Source: Ectobacillus sp048976805
Lineage (GTDB): Bacteria; Bacillota; Bacilli; Bacillales; Bacillaceae_G
Assembly (NCBI GenBank): GCA_048976805.1
Contig: JBHGUR010000080.1
Span: 1 to 51,719 of the forward strand
Length of the DNA: 51,719 nt
Direction of reading: 5' to 3'
The position numbers were made by a program, and so were the translations under genes. Under the pieces are notes generated by a model. The model worked only from the letters and a program-made list of their open reading frames with translations. It did no database searches and was not told the DNA's origin. Shown here piece by piece: positions 49,017-51,719 of the stretch (its first letter is position 1; every line of letters starts with the position of its first letter).

Positions 49017-49505
49017 CTAAAAACCAAAGATATTAAAAATCATATTTCGCCGTTTCGGTTTTGAAGCGGCAATTTCATGTATGGGAGCGACATGCTGTTT
49101 TTGGGATTGTATTTCCTCTATTATTGCTTCTAGCGTTGTAATTTTTTGCTGCAGCTCCTCGATTTCATTACGATGCTGCAGGAGCTGGTAATTCACAATG
49201 TTATCGGCTTTCTCCAATAGCTTCTCTTCATTTCGGTTCATGCGAACGATCAGTTCTTCGATTTTTTGTTTTGAAGCTGTGAACTCCTCGACAGATACAT
49301 ACTGAGGAATCTGTTTCGACTCTGGTGAGGGGGAATCAGAAGAGGATGTATAATAATTCATAATTACGTTCAAGTCGTTTTCATTGAATACGTAATGACC
49401 AAACTTATTCTTTTGAATATCCAAGTCTAACTCTTGAACGATGCGCATCACAACCTTTGGACTCACTCCCAATTTCTTAGCAACCATTGGAGTTTTATAT
49501 TCCAT
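49017..49505 (-). CDS. racA: RacA-like polar chromosome-anchoring protein
   Basis: 162 residues. N-terminal MerR-like HTH: EYKTPMVAKKLGVSPKVVMR, then the wing FGHYVFNENDLNVI. A linker (SSDSPSPESKQIP) follows, then a coiled coil at about residues 80-140 (EELIVRMNRNEEKLLEKADN...) and a basic-hydrophobic tip RRNMIFNIFGF. This is the layout of RacA, which binds centromere-like DNA and ties the origin to the cell pole through DivIVA at sporulation. B. subtilis RacA is slightly longer (184). GGAGGGC before the ATG. Confidence 0.8.
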   Translation of the reverse strand: MEYKTPMVAKKLGVSPKVVMRIVQELDLDIQKNKFGHYVFNENDLNVIMNYYTSSSDSPSPESKQIPQYVSVEEFTASKQKIEELIVRMNRNEEKLLEKADNIVNYQLLQHRNEIEELQQKITTLEAIIEEIQSQKQHVAPIHEIAASKPKRRNMIFNIFGF

Positions 49506-49899
49506 GTTCAGCCCTCCTCAAAATCTCTTGTTATATTTTTTCGCCCCTAAAAGAAGGTTCCCTGCCCCTGTGACAAAAGAAGTGACAAATCGGCAAAGAA
49601 AGAACAAATTCCCTAAAACATGCGCAGAAAACTTAATTTATGCAGAAAAACAACGAAAAATGCTAGTGTTTTATCCAAAAAACACCATTTTGTATATTTG
49701 ACGTAATGTATAAATTTCGTTATCATGAAAATAAATATCCGTATTTATGCATATACTGTATAAAAATAAAGGTGAGAACAGGTGTAGAAAAAGGAAGATT
49801 GTCAGAATAAAAAGGTTTTTTCCGTTCATATCATTAAGATAGGAATAAAAATGGCAGGAGGTGGCTCCTTGTCTGTATATGGCAGGCAGGGAAACATAT
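49506..49899 (+). other. Leader of the CBS/CorC gene with a short overlapping ORF
   Basis: No regular gene. AT-rich promoter region, then a 20-codon ORF at 49851-49913 (AGGA 7 bases before its ATG) that runs in another frame into the start of the membrane protein gene. It may be a coupling leader. I see no riboswitch-like fold. Confidence 0.4.
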
Positions 49900-51267
49900 T
49901 TGGATATATTTAATTTAAGTATGGTTGCGCTTTTGATTGCCTTGACTGCATTTTTTGTTGCATCGGAATTTGCTATTGTTAGAGTAAGAAACTCACGTAT
50001 CGACTATTTAATTGCAGAAGGAAATAGACGCGCCATCGTTGCAAAAACAGTAATTTCAAACTTGGATGAATATTTGTCGGTTTGTCAACTAGGGATTACT
50101 GTTACAGCACTCGGGCTCGGCTGGCTGGGGGAACCGACCATAAAACGTATGCTTGATCCGATTTTTGCAAGATTGGAAGTGCCTCCCTCGTTTTCTATAA
50201 TACTGCCTGTCTTTTTCGCATTCGTACTTATTACCTTTTTACACGTAGTGGTCGGAGAATTGGCGCCGAAAACGTTTGCCATTCAAAGAGCTGAAGCAAT
50301 TACTTTAGCTGTTGCAAGACCGCTTACACTCTTATACCGAATTGCGTATCCGTTTATTTGGCTTCTCAATGGAGCAGCCAGCAGCATGGTTCGTTTGCTT
50401 GGCCTAAAGCCCGTGAAGGAACATGAAGAGACACATTCGGAAGAAGAACTGCGAATATTAGTTTCAGAAAGTTATAAAAATGGAGAAATTAATCAATCTG
50501 AATATAAATATGTGAATAAAATTTTTGAATTTAATGACCGTGTGGCTAAGGAAATCATGGTTCCACGTACGGAAATGGTTATTATTGAAAAAGGGCAACC
50601 TCTCGCACAAGTGATGAAAACTATGTCTGCTGAAAAGTTCACAAGATACCCAGTTATTGAGGGCCATAAAGACCGCGTCATCGGAATGATTAATTTTAAA
50701 GATGTATTCACCCACTTTATAAACGATAACGAAACAAAGGAGCAAAAAGTAGAACAATTTATCAGGCCTGTTATTCAAGTCATTGAGTCAATTGCTGTTC
50801 AAGATTTGTTTTTGAAGATGCAACGAGAGCGAACGCACATGGCTATTCTTTTTGATGAGTATGGTGGCACATCTGGTTTAGTAACGATAGAGGATATATT
50901 AGAAGTGATTGTCGGTGAGATTCAAGATGAATTTGATGCTGACGAACAACCTGAGATTCAGCATATAAGCGACCTGCAGGTAATTGTAGAAGGGAAAGTA
51001 TCATTAAGTGAGATAAACGCCCTTTTAGGCTTATCGATTGATGATAGCGATGTGGATACAATTGGCGGATGGATTTTAACGGAGCATTTTGAAATCCAGC
51101 AAGGTGACACGATTCAAATTGAAAATTATAAGTTTCATATTTTAGAAGTGGGCGGTCATTATATTAAACGTATTGAAATCACAAAGCAGCAACCAGAAAT
51201 CCCAATGCAGCCATCAGAATATCCGCCGCCCAAGCAAGTTATCGCTTTAACGGAGCAAGTGAATTAA
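49900..51267 (+). CDS. HlyC/CorC (CNNM-type) membrane protein with CBS pair
   Basis: 455 residues from the TTG at 49900. DUF21/CNNM transmembrane domain (three to four helices; SEFAIVRVRNSRIDYLIAEG) at the N-terminus, then a CBS pair (MVPRTEMVIIEKGQPL, and TSGLVTIEDILEVIVGEI) and a CorC/HlyC C-terminal domain (IGGWILTEHFEI). B. subtilis relatives (YhdP, YrkA, MpfA) concern Mg efflux and ion homeostasis. The frame is open to a GTG at 49861. I prefer TTG 49900 because the N-terminus then aligns with YhdP and AGGCAGGG is well spaced; ATG 49879 is possible. Confidence 0.88.
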   Translation: MDIFNLSMVALLIALTAFFVASEFAIVRVRNSRIDYLIAEGNRRAIVAKTVISNLDEYLSVCQLGITVTALGLGWLGEPTIKRMLDPIFARLEVPPSFSIILPVFFAFVLITFLHVVVGELAPKTFAIQRAEAITLAVARPLTLLYRIAYPFIWLLNGAASSMVRLLGLKPVKEHEETHSEEELRILVSESYKNGEINQSEYKYVNKIFEFNDRVAKEIMVPRTEMVIIEKGQPLAQVMKTMSAEKFTRYPVIEGHKDRVIGMINFKDVFTHFINDNETKEQKVEQFIRPVIQVIESIAVQDLFLKMQRERTHMAILFDEYGGTSGLVTIEDILEVIVGEIQDEFDADEQPEIQHISDLQVIVEGKVSLSEINALLGLSIDDSDVDTIGGWILTEHFEIQQGDTIQIENYKFHILEVGGHYIKRIEITKQQPEIPMQPSEYPPPKQVIALTEQVN

Positions 51268-51268
51268 T

Positions 51269-51293
51269 CCCTGCCAAACAGCAGGGTTTTTTT
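51269..51293 (+). terminator. Terminator of the CBS/CorC gene
   Basis: CCCTGC/GCAGGG stem with CAAACA loop and T7. Confidence 0.9.
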
Positions 51294-51432
51294 GTATGTT
51301 CAGAAATGATAAATTGGCGGTGAAGAAGGTGATTGAGAGTATTGGTGATTTTGAGAACGAGAGGCAAGGGGAATTGTAATGTTATTTTAGTCTATATAGA
51401 TTCATAGATTGATATGCTTTCTTTATTTTAGG

Positions 51433-51466
51433 CTACCCTAAAAAATAATCTGTGTTAAACGTTAGT
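51433..51466 (+). repeat. Compound direct repeat, short copy
   Basis: CTACCCTAAAAAATAA (51433-51448) directly followed by TCTGTGTTAAACGTTAGT (51449-51466). Both blocks recur at the window end with 45 bases between them. Confidence 0.85.
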
Positions 51467-51640
51467 GTTGATGTAACCCCTTCTTTTTAGAGGGGGGAGT
51501 GCTCCTGGCCGTATATCGTAACGGTCAGGGCCTAGTTCTGCCTCGTCCAAAGGAAAATCAGAGGGAGAAGATAAGTGTGGGTTGCAATGTCTGCATAGCC
51601 GTGATGTACAGACGTACGTGATATCAAAATCAACATCGGC

Positions 51641-51719
51641 CTACCCTAAAAAATAAAAATTTTTTATCTATCGTGGTGCGAGTTATATTCTTGCATGGAT
51701 GTCTGTGTTAAACGTTAGT
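51641..51719 (+). repeat. Compound direct repeat, long copy
   Basis: CTACCCTAAAAAATAA (51641-51656), a 45-base insert, then TCTGTGTTAAACGTTAGT (51702-51719) ending exactly at the last base of the window. Confidence 0.85.

Larger units (their letters stand above)
51294..51719. other. Gene-free end of the window with nested direct repeats
   Basis: No convincing gene; a 27-codon frame at 51297 follows the terminator directly and has no ribosome site. A hairpin CCTGGCCGT/ACGGTCAGG lies near 51504-51529. The direct repeats listed separately lie in this stretch. Confidence 0.5.

Noticed and set aside
49506..49860. Mg-sensing (M-box) riboswitch before the CBS/CorC gene
   Set aside because: The gene family made it plausible, but I see no M-box core words or a terminator/antiterminator pair in this leader.
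51297..51380. 27-codon frame just after the last terminator
   Set aside because: Its start lies directly behind the T-run of a terminator and it has no ribosome site.

Overview
This window reads as chromosomal DNA of a low-GC, endospore-forming Bacillota of the order Bacillales. It carries two complete gerA-type spore germination operons, a RacA-like polar chromosome anchor, a CwlC-like mother-cell autolysin, likely sigma-G promoters in front of very small genes, and B. subtilis-type genes (topB, csoR-copZ-copA, asnB, pncA, azr, yunC). A group IIC intron whose protein resembles the Geobacillus GsI-IIC reverse transcriptase, together with a Geobacillus-like DDE transposase, hints at a moderate thermophile (inference).

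Left part (1 to about 18.4 kb), mostly minus strand: a PRK06851-type ATPase cut by the window edge, kbl, a YczE-family membrane protein, a YbaK-type Cys-tRNA(Pro) deacylase, topB, a YdhK-like lipoprotein, the copper operon csoR-copZ-copA with a visible CsoR operator, a gerA-gerB-gerC operon, two large palindromic intergenic repeats, a lipid/envelope pair (PlsC-like protein and GT2 glycosyltransferase) and yunC. It ends with small, apparently forespore-expressed genes, including a tandemly duplicated micro-ORF unit.

Middle island (18.4 to 22.4 kb): one DDE insertion sequence, one group IIC intron placed exactly behind a rho-independent terminator, and an internally deleted degV remnant. This is a recombination-prone junction. 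It could be a real rearrangement or an assembly join between two related genomes.

Right part (22.5 to 51.7 kb), mostly plus strand: a second ger operon whose A subunit has a long hydrophilic N-terminal extension, a 30-codon membrane micro-gene under a hairpin, an MBL-fold hydrolase, a Sco1-like copper chaperone, two small heat-shock proteins, asnB, a GNAT/GNAT/membrane-protein cluster, the CwlC-like amidase, pncA, a GAF-type sensor kinase with its NarL-type regulator, azr, a spore-protein-like gene, an orphan amino-acid binding protein, a two-gene McrB/DUF2357-nuclease (type IV restriction-like) module, a GNAT gene with a cre-like site, a short class hybrid-cluster protein gene behind a perfect Fnr box, an orphan OppA, racA and a CBS/CorC-type membrane protein. 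The last 290 bases contain nested direct repeats that reach the end of the window.

Themes: sporulation and germination, copper handling (CsoR/CopZ/CopA, perhaps YdhK, and Sco), oxygen/nitrosative stress (Fnr-hcp, Cys-rich GAF kinase, azr), and one likely defence module. The most novel-looking items are the SigG-driven overlapping micro-ORFs at 17.97-18.4 kb and the McrB/DUF2357 pair at 40.6-44.3 kb.
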